Source of the DNA: Salticus scenicus
Taxonomy: Eukaryota; Arthropoda; Arachnida; Araneae; Salticidae
Reading direction: 5' to 3'
Length of the DNA: 64,000 nucleotides
Assembly (NCBI GenBank): GCA_963930645.1
Contig: OZ005662.1
Location: 98,440,436 to 98,504,435 of the forward strand
Part shown: piece after piece, positions 12,600-25,065 of the stretch
Layout of the letters: every line of letters starts with the position of its first letter
How positions within the stretch are numbered: the stretch's first letter is position 1
The notes under the pieces: generated by a model
Told to the model about the DNA's origin: nothing
The model's database searches: none
The model's input: only the letters and a program-made list of their open reading frames with translations
Position numbers and translations under genes: made by a program

Positions 12600-13300
12600 C
12601 TGTATAGATTTTTACATGTATAATTTAATGATTTTTATTGAAAAGAAAGAAGTTTTATTGCTTTCTAAAAAATTCAATATGGGTGTGGTATTGTAAAAAT
12701 TTGTTTTTGTCAAGTGTTTCCCTAAATATGAAAAATTCGATTAATGAATAAAAATATATGTTCAAAATAATCATGCAATTATTTGAAATAAGCAAATTTT
12801 TGAAAATAAAATTCATATTGATTTTTTTTTTTTTTTTAAGTGAAATGGGAGAAGTGTTTTTCCCCACTAATTATTGATATATGAACTTAAATAGTTCTCA
12901 TTGAAAAGGAAAAAGAAGTTTTATTTCATTCTAAAAAATCAAAAAGTGTTTGTTATTCTAAAAAGCCATTTAAAATATTCTTTAACCACATTTCTTGAGA
13001 CCATGGAAGCCTCTGCGCAAATGCGGATTGAACGAGTCCAGTATTAAAATAGGGGTGACTGAGAGAAAACAAGCGATAAGGGAACACCGAATAACTGGAT
13101 GTTTGCCAAATAACTATCTCTCGGCCAATTTTGCATCCCTCTAAACTTTTGAACTCGGCCTCCCTGCTAGTCGTAGGAAACGTGGTCGCACTATATCAAT
13201 ACGGTTGTGGTATTGTAAAACTTTGTTTACGGGATTTTTTGGACTGGACGCGGTTTATAAAAAAAAAATATTTATCGTAATTTAGAGCATGTTTATTTAT
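12600..13300 (+). repeat. Foldback-arm tandem repeats (~260-290 bp units), left block
   Basis: Units carry ATTGAAAAGAAAGAAGTTTT, then CAATATGGGTGTGGTATTGT, a TTTGTCAAGTG box and TTTATCGTAATTTAGAGCAT. Unit starts near 12637 and 12898 are 261 bp apart. The segment at 12990-13190 is unrelated to the unit. The block ends at the Helitron 5' end at 13304. Confidence 0.6.
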
Positions 13301-13439
13301 TTATCTTATACTATTAAGTGAGCAATATTTGTATGTATATTTCACTGATCTCGAAAACGGTAGCTCGGACAGTCACGAGATTTAACACAAAGGTGCATCC
13401 CGAAGGGTCATTGTGCACATCGAAGTCAGATTTTCGAAT

Positions 13440-13980
13440 TTTTGATTAGTTTTTTCTTAATTAATTAAAATGTGAAAATCATAACCTTCTAATTTCTGAT
13501 AAAAAAAGCCATTTAAATTTTAACATTTTATCCATAATTTAATTGTTGCCAATTTTTTTTTTCGACAAAATAATAATAATAATAATAATAAAAACGTACA
13601 TTTATTTAAAATGAGGAAAATAAATCAGAAAGATTAGAAAATAAATTAGAAATATCACTCGCATCGTTACAAATAAGACACCAAATGAAAGGGAAAATTT
13701 TTGTAAATCCGATGCATTAAACAGCTTATCAATCGGATGATTAGTTTTTTCTTAATTAATTAAAATGTGAAAATAAAAACCTTCTAATTTCTGATAAATA
13801 AGACATTTAAATTCTAAAATTTTATCCATAATTTAATTGTTGCCATTTTTTTTTCGACAAAGTAATAATAATTAAAAAAAAAAAAAAAAAAACGTACACT
13901 TATTTAAAATGAGGAAAATAAATCAGAAAGATTAGAAAATAAATGAGAAATATCAGTCGCATCGTTACAAATAAGATAGC
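13440..13980 (+). repeat. Tandem duplicate inside the Helitron (~300 bp period)
   Basis: TTGATTAGTTTTTTCTTAAT and the following ~240 bp occur at 13442 and 13738. The unit ends ATCGTTACAAATAAGA; after the first copy comes CACCAAATGAAAGGG, while after the second that text is displaced to 15540 by the inserted element. Confidence 0.75.
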
Positions 13981-13982
13981 AA

Positions 13983-15539
13983 GAGCGTGTTCAGTAGAGC
14001 GCCCGAGATGGATCAATGCGACCGGGCGATGACGTCACTGATCCTGGATCGGGCCAGGCGTCTACTGAACGATTTGGAACAATTCTGACGTAATTGGAGC
14101 ATCGCCATCTATCTAATTTAACCTGCATTAGCAAGTTATTTATTGTATTTCTGTTGTTTATTTTGTCTGGACTTTTAATGCGTAATTCCATAAAATGCTA
14201 AACTATATTACGCTTTTTCTTAAAAAAAAAAAAAAAGAAAGAAAGAAAGATCTTTTATGTAATAACAATTTTACTTCTTTCTTATTAATGTAGAATTCTG
14301 TATTCTGCTAACAAAAAATAAGAAGCTATTAATTGATTGTACTGATAAATTACTAATATACATTACTTTGGTTATGATTTTTCTAAATTCCATATAAATT
14401 TTAATCATGAAAATGTTAAGAATGTTAAGTTACATTTATTTTTAAAAGAGCAGAGTGGATTTATCTTAAATGAGCACTTCTTGATATAAGGAAACACCTT
14501 TCTTTCTCTTCGAATTTTATTATGAACAGAAATGTACAACAAAAACGTTTTTCAAAAAAATAATAAATAAATAAATTATATAAAATATGGAACTGTTTAG
14601 TCAATATAATGGATTTATATAAAAAATAATCTTACTTTTTTCTTCGATTTATGAATCAATATAAAGAGCTTTTTCTCTTATTACCGACTGAATATTAAAA
14701 TAAACTAGCAATGTAAACACTGCATAATTTTCTAGCTACTTTTTTTACAGACTGTTTTGTTTATTAAATTTAATAATTGACATCTTAAACTTATTTTTAC
14801 CAAAATTAAAAATATGTGGAAGGTTTTTAATTCATTTACTTATAGTTAACTTATTGTTTTAAAGGTAAAAAATACAATCGTTTACAAACTTTTCTATTTG
14901 TAAATAAAAAACAATCGAATGAATGAAAAGCTTTGTCTGAAAAAAAAAAAAAAAAATGAAATAATTAATTTTTCCCAGCTTATTTTTATATATTAAATTA
15001 ACAAAATATGATAGCGTCCGAATTAAAAAAAAAAAAAAAAAAAGTATTTTTGTTTCAATTAAAATTGTGTAAATTTTTGTTTAAATGTTACGTTCATCAA
15101 TAAAAGAAATTACGTATCGAAAATCGCTATTACGTAAAAAATCTTTTTTACAAAATAAATAAATAAACATAATATAGTTTAGCATTTCATGGAATTATTT
15201 ACCTTATTTTCTACAGCACAAACAATGCATATAAATAGGTAAATCTGTATTAATCCTCAGCTAATTAAACAAATAAACAGTCATTGTCAAAAACAGATGT
15301 TCATTGTTGAGGTTCTTACTGCGTAGTGTCAGTCAGAGCCTGATTTTTATCCTATTGCGCATTTGATCCATCACGTGACCCAATGGATCAAGAAATTTTT
15401 CTGGGCTTCCTGATCCACGACCGGTCGAGATCGGTCCATTCCACTGAACGATGTGACTCTGGATCGGTCGACACCACTGAACGCTTTGGCTCGGAATCTT
15501 TCGACCGGTCGTGGATCGGGCGCTCTACTGAACACGCCC
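13983..15539. mobile_element. PIF/Harbinger-like foldback element with CAA target duplication
   Basis: Terminal inverted repeats share GCGTGTTCAGTAGAGCGCCC, and weaker inverted similarity continues inward (CCATAAAATGCTAAACTATA near 14190 mirrored near 15175). The flanking bases CAA are duplicated (13980-13982 and 15540-15542). The intact neighbouring repeat at 13670-13690 shows the uninterrupted site. Three-base duplications and GGGC-type TIRs are typical of PIF/Harbinger; the assignment rests on these alone because no transposase is present. Confidence 0.7.
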
Positions 15540-16756
15540 CAAATGAAAGGGAAATTTTTTTTTTAAATCCGATGCTTATCAATCCGATAAATCCGATGCA
15601 AACAGCTTATCAATCGGACAATTGGATTTTTTAAAATTAACTAAAGTATGAATTTTAGGTGGCAACAGCAGAAGATTGTATGGAAACCGTTAGGAGAAAA
15701 AAAATGAAAAATCTGCTTCACATTAAGTCACATGATTTTTAAAAGGGATTAAAAATTGCAGTTTTCAAATTCTTTTAAATTTTCTCTCACGAACACAAAA
15801 ATATAATATACAGCCTGTACCCTACAAGACCAACTTGCATTTCAAATTTCATCAATTATTTTGGTTAATAAACAAAAGTTATTATTATTTTTTTTTTTCA
15901 AATTAAGTTTTATTCTATTTTCGAAAAGATTTATGTGATCATAAATATAATAATATATATAGATCTATCATCCCCATATTATCGTGCAAAGATTTTTGAT
16001 GCCGAAAAAAAAGCTTTGGAATCAGCCATTAAGTGATATTGAAGGGGGAAAAAAAAAAAAAAAGAAGAATGAATTTGAAACTATATCTGGGGCTTTTCAT
16101 TCACCTTTAGTAAATAAACTATTCATGAATTTTATTTGCTAAAACATTCGTGCATATTCCCGTGTGTATTCACTCGGGGAAAGACTGCCATATTTTGGTA
16201 AAATCGCCGTCTTTTCCCGAGTGAAAAGGAATCACTTTTTTGTCCCCAATGATCAATCTATATATTATTACTATATGTGATGTAATCTATATATTATTGT
16301 AATATATATATTATTGTGTAATCTATATATTATTACTATGTATGTGATACGATAGATTAATAATTTGGGTTTAAAAAAAAAAAAAAAAAAATTAAATAGA
16401 TTATTTAAACTCTATGAACCATATTTTTATTTTATCAGCTTCATTAACAGATCCTGCTGGGCGATTTTTAAAATTTTGGTGTTGAAGTACACCGAATGTT
16501 TTTCGACAAGAAGTTTAATATAGCAACAGCCATTTTAATCTAAGTAGCGCATCAAATATATAAAAACATAAATGATTTATTTTTACATAAAATTTACAGA
16601 ACAAATGCAGTTTTAAAGATAGGAAATTTATTTCAACAAGCACTATTTTAAACCTAAAAAGCATTAAAAATATAAGCAGAATATAAAGGATTCTTATGTA
16701 TAAACAAAAAAGAGTCTGATAAAATTATTAGCAAAACAGTCTTCCCCTTTTCATAC

Positions 16757-16788
<32 letters not shown>

Positions 16789-17388
16789 ATCGCTAATATG
16801 GCGACAAAAATTCAAAAGCCGCCAATGGAGCGACATAATAAAGTTGTGTAACGCGATAATGTTTACCTATTTATTTATTTTTTTATATAATAATCACTAT
16901 GCTAATTTATCATACAAACAAATGAACCTCTGTGTGTTACTGCACTCTCACGCTGTCGAACAGAAATATTTGAAAAATTCAAATTAATATTTAAATAAAT
17001 AAATAAAAATATGTTTAATGGGAAATATATATAACCATAAAAAGATTAGTTGTCTAAAATACGGCAGAAATAGCGCTCATAGCATATTGTTACAAGGGAT
17101 TAAGTCTTATTGTTACAATGGATTAAGTCTAAAATGGTGACAAAAATTCAAAAGCCACCAAAGAGAACTATATTAAGGCTATTAGGTTTACAACCCATGA
17201 ATTATATATAAACACAAAAAATTAATTGTCTCATGCGACAGACGTAGCCGGTCACAGCATATTGTAATATTTGGCGTGAAATTGCTGTCATTTAATGGTT
17301 GATTGGATAAACAAAAAACAAAAAAAAAACATATGAAATAACGTAAAAGCAAATATTTTGTTGTCTAAACCCAGTTATGTTTGAGTCC

Positions 17389-17448
17389 AGTCCGAGTTAC
17401 ATGTGAACAACACTATACGTGTTGTTCAGATGTAACTGGGATTCAAAT
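17389..17448. repeat. Imperfect ~60 nt hairpin
   Basis: GTTACATGTGAACAACAC and GTGTTGTTCAGATGTAAC pair across a short TATAC-containing loop, with weaker pairing outside (TTTGAGTC/GATTCAAA region). It lies inside the Helitron. Confidence 0.6.
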
Positions 17449-17723
17449 ATAAAAGGGAAACTCCAATTTTTTCGATACTATCTATTTAGAAACTGTTATA
17501 TAATAAGCACCTAAATGGAAGCTCCTTGGTAAACTATTGTCGCAGGTAATAGGGACAAGCGTCCGAGTTGCAGTTGATGAAAAAATCGCTGCTGAATGCA
17601 GCAGGGACCTGGAGCGAGCTTTTGAACAATTTCAGTAATTTATTTTATTTTATTTTTATAAAGCTATATAGAAACGAGTTTCCTTTAAATTTAGTGGCCA
17701 GCGAAGCGGGCAAAGACTGCTAG

Positions 17724-18568
17724 TTTATTTTAATTGAAAAGACAGAAGTATGTTTGTTATTTTATTCTATTAATAAATATATAGATTTTTTTGTGTGTAA
17801 CTAAATGTTTTTATTGAATAGAAAGGAAGAAAAAGTTTTATTTGATTCTCAAAAATCAATATGGTTTCGATATTCTAAAAGTTGGTTTTTAAAATGAATA
17901 CGGGCGTGGTGTTGTAAAAATTAATTTTTGTCAAGTTTTTCCGTGATTATTTAGATTGGATGCGGTTGATGAAATAAATATTTATCGTAAATTAGCGCAT
18001 ACATATTGATTTTTTTAAATGATGAAATGGCATAAATAGGTTTTTATTTTATTCTATTAATGTATAGATTTTTTGGTGTGTGATTAAATAGTTCTCATTG
18101 AAACGAAAGAAAATTTTCATTTCATTCTAAACAATAATATAGATTGGGTATTGTAAAAATTCGATTTTTTTTTTCTTTTTTTTTCAAGTGTTAGTTTAAA
18201 CATGAAACATTAGATTAATTCATGAAAAAAAATATATTTAAAATAATCATGCGATTATTTGAAATAAGGAAATTTGACAAAATCACGTACATATTGATAA
18301 ATTTTGATAAAATTAAAGGAGTTGGATTTTTTACTTTTGTTTTTATAACCAATATATAGTTACTTACATGCGTAATTAAAGAATTGTCAGTGAAAAGGAA
18401 AAAAAAAAAAGAAGTTTTTATTTCAATTTAAAAAAATAATAATAATAAAATAAAATAAAAATAATAATAATAGTGGTGTTGTTTTGAAAAAAAATTCTTT
18501 TTTGTCAAGTGATTACGTGAATGTTTTATATTGGACGCAATTTATAAAAAAGAAATATATTATAGTAA
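17724..18568 (+). repeat. Foldback-arm tandem repeats, central left block
   Basis: Unit landmarks ATTGAATAGAAAGGAAG (17815), CATTGAAACGAAAGAAA (18097) and CAGTGAAAAGGAAAAA (18390) repeat every ~285-293 bp. Reverse-complement units lie at 20795-21420. Confidence 0.65.
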
Positions 18569-18816
18569 GCACGGAGTAATAAGACAGGAGAAGAAGGTAG
18601 CGCTGAAATTTTGTGATGTTGTTTTATAATGTTTATAGATGGCGCCAGCGTGCAATCATTCCTTCTCTCCAGCTTCCGCAATGTTATTCAATGGGGAAAT
18701 GTCTCGTTTTTATTATTTTTTTAAAAATAATATCAAGCTGAAAAAATTTCGATTGGAAGCAAATTTCTTTAAATAGAGTATTCTAAACAACATGTTTTTT
18801 TTAAGAGCCATTTTAT

Positions 18817-19442
18817 ACTAATTTTACTTTGAAAGAAAGCTTTTAAAAAATGACGATTCTTATGAACCGAAGCTAGCTAAAACAGACAATTGGGAGGAAG
18901 GAGAATGGATGAAATTTTGTAAAGAAAAAAAAATAAACTTACTTTAGGTGCAGAAAACACGAACTCGGACTTTATTTTTCTCCTAGGGCTTTTTTTTTCT
19001 TTTCTTATCACTATCATAGCCTGTTTTACAACTAGGAACGAAACATTTATTTGAAACATCTGAATTATGCAGTTTTAAGAACTTACAAAGAAATTAAATT
19101 GCTTAAAATAAAAAATTTTAAATGTACTCCAGCAAAATTCTATTGAAAACAACAGTATATCCGCGCCGAGGTAGGGAGGAATGACAAGTGGCGCCCTCAA
19201 TATTTACCAAAAATTTAGCTTCGTTCCTAGTAGTAAAACAGGCTATGATAGTGATAAGAAAGAAAAAAAAAGCCCTAGGAGAAAAATAAAGTCGAAGTTC
19301 GTGTTTTCTGCACCTAAAGTAAGTTAATTTTTTTTCTTTACAAAATTTCACCCATTCTCCTTCCTCCAATTGTCTGATTTAGCTAGCTTCGGTTCATAAG
19401 AATCGTCATTTTTTAAAAGCTTTCTTTCAAAGTAAAATTAGT
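18817..19442. repeat. Near-perfect foldback, arms ~225 bp
   Basis: Arms 18817-19042 and 19220-19442 are almost exact reverse complements (GACGATTCTTATGAACCGAA, CTCCTAGGGCTTTTTTT and TGTTTTACNACTAGGAACGAA are all mirrored), with a unique 177 bp centre. The two ORFs in the arms mirror each other and are not genes. Confidence 0.85.
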
Positions 19443-20106
19443 GTTCAACTTTCACGAGTTGGCCCTTCGTCCCTCCTTCTTTTCGAAGAGTTTATTTTAA
19501 GGTAGGGGTGCACAAAGTGAAAAGAATGAATGGGTGGGGAAAAAGAAGGTTGCCATGAAAATAACACATCAAGCCAATAATTTTTACTTTTCGTCAGCTG
19601 AAATCCGTTTTGCCTATTTAAAGGAGCATGTGTTAATATTTAAAAATCAATGACACATAAACTAAAAGGGAAAAAAAAAAAAAAAAAAAAAAAACTTTTC
19701 AATCATGTCTGAAATTTTAATAGGCACTAATGCCTTATTTGCACAAAGATGTTTTGAGCAATAAATTTAAACAAGAAAAAAAATCGTGCTGCTTATTATT
19801 GTCCACGCATTTTATTTTGTATTTCAGGAAAAAAAAATAATTTTCTTTGAAAACATTTAAAAAATAAAAATGAGAAAACGTTTTTACGCCTTTTTTTTTT
19901 TTTTTTTTTTTTAAAGAAAAGAAAAACATTTTTAAAAATACTGAATAAATAAATGGGGAATTTTATTAAAATAAATTGAGATGTACACATAATTTACAGT
20001 ATTATGTACAATAGCTCTCAGAATATTTGCATACACATCAGATACGAATATGAAAGATAATTTCTTACATTATTCTTATAATGGCTTTTCATTTCTACGT
20101 ATTTAG

Positions 20107-20140
<34 letters not shown>

Positions 20141-20710
20141 AGAGAGAGAGAGAGAAAGAAAGAAAAGAAAAGAAAAAATTTTAATTACAGGAGTGCAGTT
20201 CTTTATTTAAATTTTAAATATTTTTCTTTCTTTTTTTTTTTTTTTTTACAATTTTTTTTTTACATTTTTATTTATTTATTTATTTTTAAGAGAAAGAAAG
20301 CAAAAAGAAAGAAAGTTTGGTATATTGGTAGTTTTTTTATGGTGCTAGGTCCAAATTAGGACATACGGAAAGAAAGAAAGAAAAAAAAAAAAGGAGGAGA
20401 AGAGAAAAAAAAGACTGCAAACCGAAATTTTGAAATATCGTTTAGACAATCATAACATTTCTCATCGTATTAATAATTAGTTATAATGTAACAAATATTT
20501 TTTAATGTTATAACGTATTAGAAAGACCAAAAGTTCTCCTAATTTGGAAATAAGTAAATAGATAATAAACAGTATTTTCGCCAAAATGTCGCAAAACTCG
20601 CAAAGATAGCAAACCACCTCCCTTTTCACCCTCAACCGATTTCAAGGTAATAGAATCGTCGCAGCCTACGTCACGCTTGATTGACAGGGGCCAACTCGTG
20701 ACAGTCGAAC
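19442..20710. mobile_element. Possible TIR element (ends TCACGAGTTGGCCC)
   Basis: GTTCAACTTTCACGAGTTGG at 19442 is mirrored by CCAACTCGTGACAGTCGAAC ending at 20710. The interior has long A/T runs, a GA microsatellite (20138-20170) and no gene. The target duplication was not resolved. Confidence 0.4.
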
Positions 20711-20794
20711 TATACCTTCTTCTCCTGTCTTATTACTCCGTGTTCGTAGCTTTCTCCCATTGGACCTTCAACTCCTATTAATATTACTCCGTGC

Positions 20795-21420
20795 ACTTAA
20801 ACAAAAAATCATTTTTTACAATTCCACATCCATATTGATTAAAAAAACGAATTTTTCAATAACGAATCCGTATTAGTTTTTTAGAATGAAATAAAACTTC
20901 TCCTTCCTTTCAATGAAAATTATTTAATTGCATACGTAAATACCTATATATTAATTACTAGAATAAAAAAACACTACTTCTTTCGTTTCATTTAAAAAAA
21001 ACAATATGCATACGCTAACTTACGATAGTATATTACTTTTTTATAAATCGTGTCCAATCTAAAATATTCACGTAATCACTTGACAAAAATTCATGATAGT
21101 CATTTTATGTTAAAAACATACATTTTTATTCATTAATCGAATTTTTCATATTTAGGGAAACTCTTGACAAAAACAGATTTTTACAAACAGCGACCACACC
21201 CATATTGATTTTTTGAGTATGTAATAAAACTTCTTCTTTTCAATAAAAATCATTAAATTAAACATGTAAAAATCTATACAGTGAGTACTGAAAAAAAGTA
21301 AAAAACGTACTTTGTTTCATTTTATTTTAAAATTTCAAATCTGATTTTGTAAAATTCGCTTTGAGCTCCAAGCTCCTTGTTTTTTTTTTTTTTTTTTCCC
21401 ACCAAACGTTACATTTTCCA
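20795..21420 (-). repeat. Foldback-arm tandem repeats, right block
   Basis: Reverse-complement copies of the 12600-13300/17724-18568 units, with CAATATGG...GGTATTGT landmarks reversed near 20840 and 21205 and CTTGACAAAAA boxes near 21080 and 21165. Confidence 0.65.
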
Positions 21421-21732
21421 AATATTCAATAAAAATAAAATAATATATATATATATATATATTATATATAATGATTCATTAAGCGTAGAAAAGCCATACA
21501 GCACATACAAGATCACTGAAATCACAAAGACCAATAAGAATGAAATATATATATATATGTAGGAGAGCCTCAGAAAGGTAAAAAAATTCATCAGGGTATG
21601 AAATACACATATTTAAAGAAACCAAATTTATTAATTAACAGCCGGCAAAACAAACGAAACAATAAACTAACTCAAAAAAAATCTTAACAGAAAAACTGAA
21701 ACTGAAACGAAATTTATGAAAAAATAATTTAA

Positions 21733-21979
21733 GGGCCCTCTTCACTCACCGCCGCCGGAAGCCGAAGCTAATGTTATTCTATGGGAAATTTTTCTTTACA
21801 AATAACTTATAAATTAAATACATTTTTAAAAAATTTCCGTCAATTTAACAGTTGGGAATTTTCTGAATGTGAAAACAGAATTTAAAAATATGTATTAGTT
21901 AATAAGTTATTTGTAAAGAAAATTTCCGCATAGAATAACATTGGCTTGGGCTTCCGTCGCCGATAAATGAAGAGGGCCG
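21733..21979. mobile_element. TTAA-flanked MITE (247 bp), piggyBac-type target
   Basis: The ends GGGCCCTCTTCACTCACCG and, reversed, CGGCCCTCTTCATTTATCG are flanked by TTAA on both sides (21729-21732 and 21980-21983). The left foldback arm shows the empty site with a single TTAA at 12181-12184. The interior is palindromic. A longer relative is at 49509-49936. TTAA duplication points to the piggyBac group, although Kolobok-type elements also use TTAA. Confidence 0.85.
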
Positions 21980-22573
21980 TTAAGAAACTTAAGAAACGAA
22001 GGTTTATTTAGTAAATTTATAACATATATCATATTATTCAATTTTCCTATTACTCAGAAAAAAAAAAGTAAAATCCAATGATTTATTTTATAACATAAAT
22101 AATTTGTCATTTGTTTATAATTGTCAATGATATTTGACAAAATACATATAAAACTCTGATATTACTTCCTAACTTCAATGCATATTTATTTCATAAAACA
22201 AGTCCGTATTTAAAATAATCACGCACAATACAAATTTGAGTAAGCAGAAAATAAAACATCACGCGATAATTTACCATAATTCCATATCCAGCTCGCATTA
22301 AACACGCAAACATTTTTTACAAGAAACAATTTTCATTTCTACACTATATTAATACTTTTCAAAATCAAATAACAAAAAACTTACTACTTAAATATTACAC
22401 ACACGAAAAAATTCGTGATACCTATACACACCCACACGCTTTCAAATCAAGCGCCGCGCCCTTGTCATAAAACACAAAATGAATGAATATTTGTCAGGAA
22501 ACTGAGCCAGTTATGATCATAGGCAAAGTGAGCCAGTTATGATCATATATATATACTATTATTATTATTATTG

Positions 22574-25065
22574 CAGAAATTCTAATGCTAAATAAAGTGA
22601 AGATTACTCTTCGAAAGCATTGGGACTCAAAGACATGATTTGTCACGACTCACGTGACCGGAAAAAAAAAAAAAAAATGCAAGATTAAGTTTTCTTTTAT
22701 ATTCTGTAGTATTTTAAATTGAGATATGACGTGGAAATTTCGTAGTATTCGTTTTTAACGCCCGATAATTCGATTGTGAATATTTTTGAAAATGCAGAAT
22801 TATTAAGAAGGGCTTAAAGAGTGGGGGACTAATAATAATAATAAAAAAGTTACAGCGTTTGAAATTTGTATTATTAGGTTTTAAGGCAAGACAAATCGAT
22901 TGCGGATATTTTCAAGTGTAAATTTATTAGGAGGGACAGAAAAATTGGGGGCAAAAGGACAAAAATGTTGAAAAGGAACGAGAGTTTCGGAGAAAACAGC
23001 AGAAAATCCAGAACGCCTTTATTCTTTTATATTTTACAGAGTTTCGAATTTCAATTTCCACTCACATTTCGTACTAAGGATTTTTAACATTATATAGCCC
23101 GGAATTACCTAAGTTTCGGAGAAAAAAATGGATAAGTCAGATACAAATCGTTTTATAAAAATGTCTATATTACCTTTGTATCTTAGCTTCTAATTAACAT
23201 AATTTCATAAGTAATATATCATTTTAAAAGTTATTTGAATTGGAATTGTAGAGTATATGTTGAAATATCTGTCGCCAGAGGGCGCTTTGGCATTTTAATA
23301 ATTCAATATCTAGAATTCTAATTATGATTAAATTACTTATAACACATCATTTAAAATATTGCGGACTTTTAAACTGATATAAATCGTTAAATTCCGTACG
23401 GGAGTTTCAGAGAAAACCACAGTAAAGCCAAAATACCTTTATTACAATATCTCCAATTCTAATTATGATGCAGGCTTTCGAATACCGCTCACATTTCGTA
23501 TTAAGGATTTTTAACACTATTTAGTCCGCAGTTACGCAAGCTTCAGAGAAAAACCACCAAAAAAATCAGGCACAATTTTTAATAACAATGCTTATATTAC
23601 CTTTGTATCTCAGCTTCTAATTAACATAATTTCATAGGTAAAATGTCATTTTAAGTCTTTTAAGCTTAAATTGAGGAGTACATATTGCAAATCTCTGTCG
23701 CCAGAGGGCTCTTTGACATTTTAATAATTCAATATCTCTAATTCTGATCATGAGTAAATTACGTATATGGAGAAGTTTGGGAGACCGTAGGCCTCACCGG
23801 GTTGCGCATTTGTCACGATCAGAATTTTCAAAGGTCATTTACATGATGAGCGAACAGGATGTTTCAAATCGTGAAATGTAAAGTGGCGCCTTTATCACCA
23901 CAGAGCGGAAATTTCCTACAGTTAAATTTTTCAAAGCTATTTGCGCTATGAGAGAGAAAGCTGTTGTAAGTTCTGAAACGGTGATAAGGCGTCGCAGGCA
24001 CCACCAAGCGGTACTTTGCTAAAGACAGAATTTCGAAAGATCATAACACGGTAAGCGTTTCAGATATTGAAACGTAAAGATGTCGCCGCAGGCGCTACCG
24101 AGCGTGAATTTACTGTGGTTAAATTTTCTAATAAAGCTATTTTCACTATATATCAATAAGCTGTTGTAGGACCTGAAATGGTAAAAACTGCCGCAGGCGC
24201 CACCGAGCGGGAGTTTCATAATGTCAGATTTTTCAAGGATCGCGAACCAGCTGTTCGCCGAAGGCGGCTAGCAGGTTATAAAAATAATATGTTACAAGAA
24301 CCTATTATTAACGGTAGTATGGAACGATGCATCCTATTACTGAAAAGTAACTGTTTATCCCATCCCTTTAATACGAGCTGACTCACAGCTGACCATTGTT
24401 GCCCAGCGGAAATATAGCTTGGCGACGTTTAGTTGCAGACGAATTACTCAGCAACTTTATCGCCTAAAATAGCGAGTTTGCTTAAACAGGAGAGCGAATT
24501 ATTGTTTGTCTTTGATAAGTTTGACTGTAATATTTGGCGAAATTTTCTTATAACCCTTGTAGCCATCACTGTTGCTGTTAAATTAGTTAATTTTAAATAT
24601 TTACACACGTTGAAAAGTAGTGTAGTTGTAAAATACAACATTTAGATAATCAAACAGCAATAAAAACAAATAATTGATACAAAAAATGCGAGAAAACATA
24701 TCATAATTACACTTCATATTTGTGATTGAAAGCTAAGCGTACAATTTTCTTTTGGACAATTAATAGCCCATTTCTTTCGCCTTTCTTCATCTGTTGGAAA
24801 TCTAAACGTTCTAAAAGCAGTTCTGGTATGATTTGAGCAATTTTCAGCTGCAAAACCTCCATTTTATGTGATTTGATAACACTTGAAATTCTGACCGCGT
24901 GGGCAACGATCGCTGAGTGGGAAACAAAATGCCTGATGAGCCAGCCTGTATTGAAGGAGCTCTAGGTAGCACCCACTTGACATTAAATAAAACCAACAGA
25001 CGAAATTTCGCGGACACACTGACGTCACCAAGTCTAGTCCTATCTCATTCGCTCACATTTCTGGT
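22574..25065. other. Gene-free repeat region
   Basis: Two related segments around 23270 and 23690 share GTCGCCAGAGGGC and TTTTAATAATTCAATATC. From 23880 to 24240 about three diverged units of ~130-150 bp contain CCGCAGGCGCCACCGAGCG-like boxes and AGCTGTTGTARG strings. I recognise no protein in either strand. Confidence 0.5.

Larger units (their letters stand above)
13304..17723 (+). mobile_element. Complete non-autonomous Helitron (~4.4 kb)
   Basis: The 5' end is TCTTATACTATTAAGTGAGC preceded by A (13303), close to widely seen Helitron 5' ends (TC plus TATACTATTAA). The 3' end has a GC-rich imperfect hairpin (CCAGCGAAGCGGG, 17698-17710), then CAAAGACTG and CTAG (17720-17723) followed by T. 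Flanks 13290-13303 and 17724 onward join into one foldback-arm repeat unit, comparable to 17986-18060, so both boundaries are supported by an empty-site comparison. There is no Rep/helicase ORF. A Harbinger-like element (13983-15539) is nested within it. Confidence 0.75.
18569..20794. mobile_element. Nested TIR element with GCACGGAGTAATA ends
   Basis: GCACGGAGTAATA (18569-18581) is mirrored by TATTACTCCGTGC (20782-20794); the extended end ACGGAGTAATAAGACAGGAG and GAAGGTA is also mirrored at 20708-20743. It sits where the two foldback arms meet. A TIR pair near 19442 and 20710 and a separate foldback (18817-19442) lie inside. No ORF of transposase type is seen. Confidence 0.5.
5605..22573. mobile_element. 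Composite ~17 kb foldback element with nested insertions
   Basis: The outer ends are inverted: the direct pair ATGATCATAACTGGC at 5628-5642 and 5654-5668 is mirrored at 22505-22519 and 22532-22546. The left arm, 5605-5876 plus 11885-12965, corresponds in reverse to about 20800-22573. The inner arms are built of related repeats of roughly 260-290 bp, an organisation reminiscent of Drosophila Foldback elements, although homology to them is not claimed. Insertions of about 6 kb (5877-11884) and 4.4 kb (13304-17723) split the left side, and 247 bp (21733-21979) splits the right. No transposase was found. Confidence 0.65.

Noticed and set aside
19735..20359. Lys/Phe-rich ORFs on both strands
   Set aside because: They are translations of long A/T and GA runs.
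24380..24920. Possible TIR pair (CAGCTGACCATTGTTGCCCA and TGGGCAACGATCGCTGAG)
   Set aside because: Similarity is short and imperfect, and no target duplication is visible.
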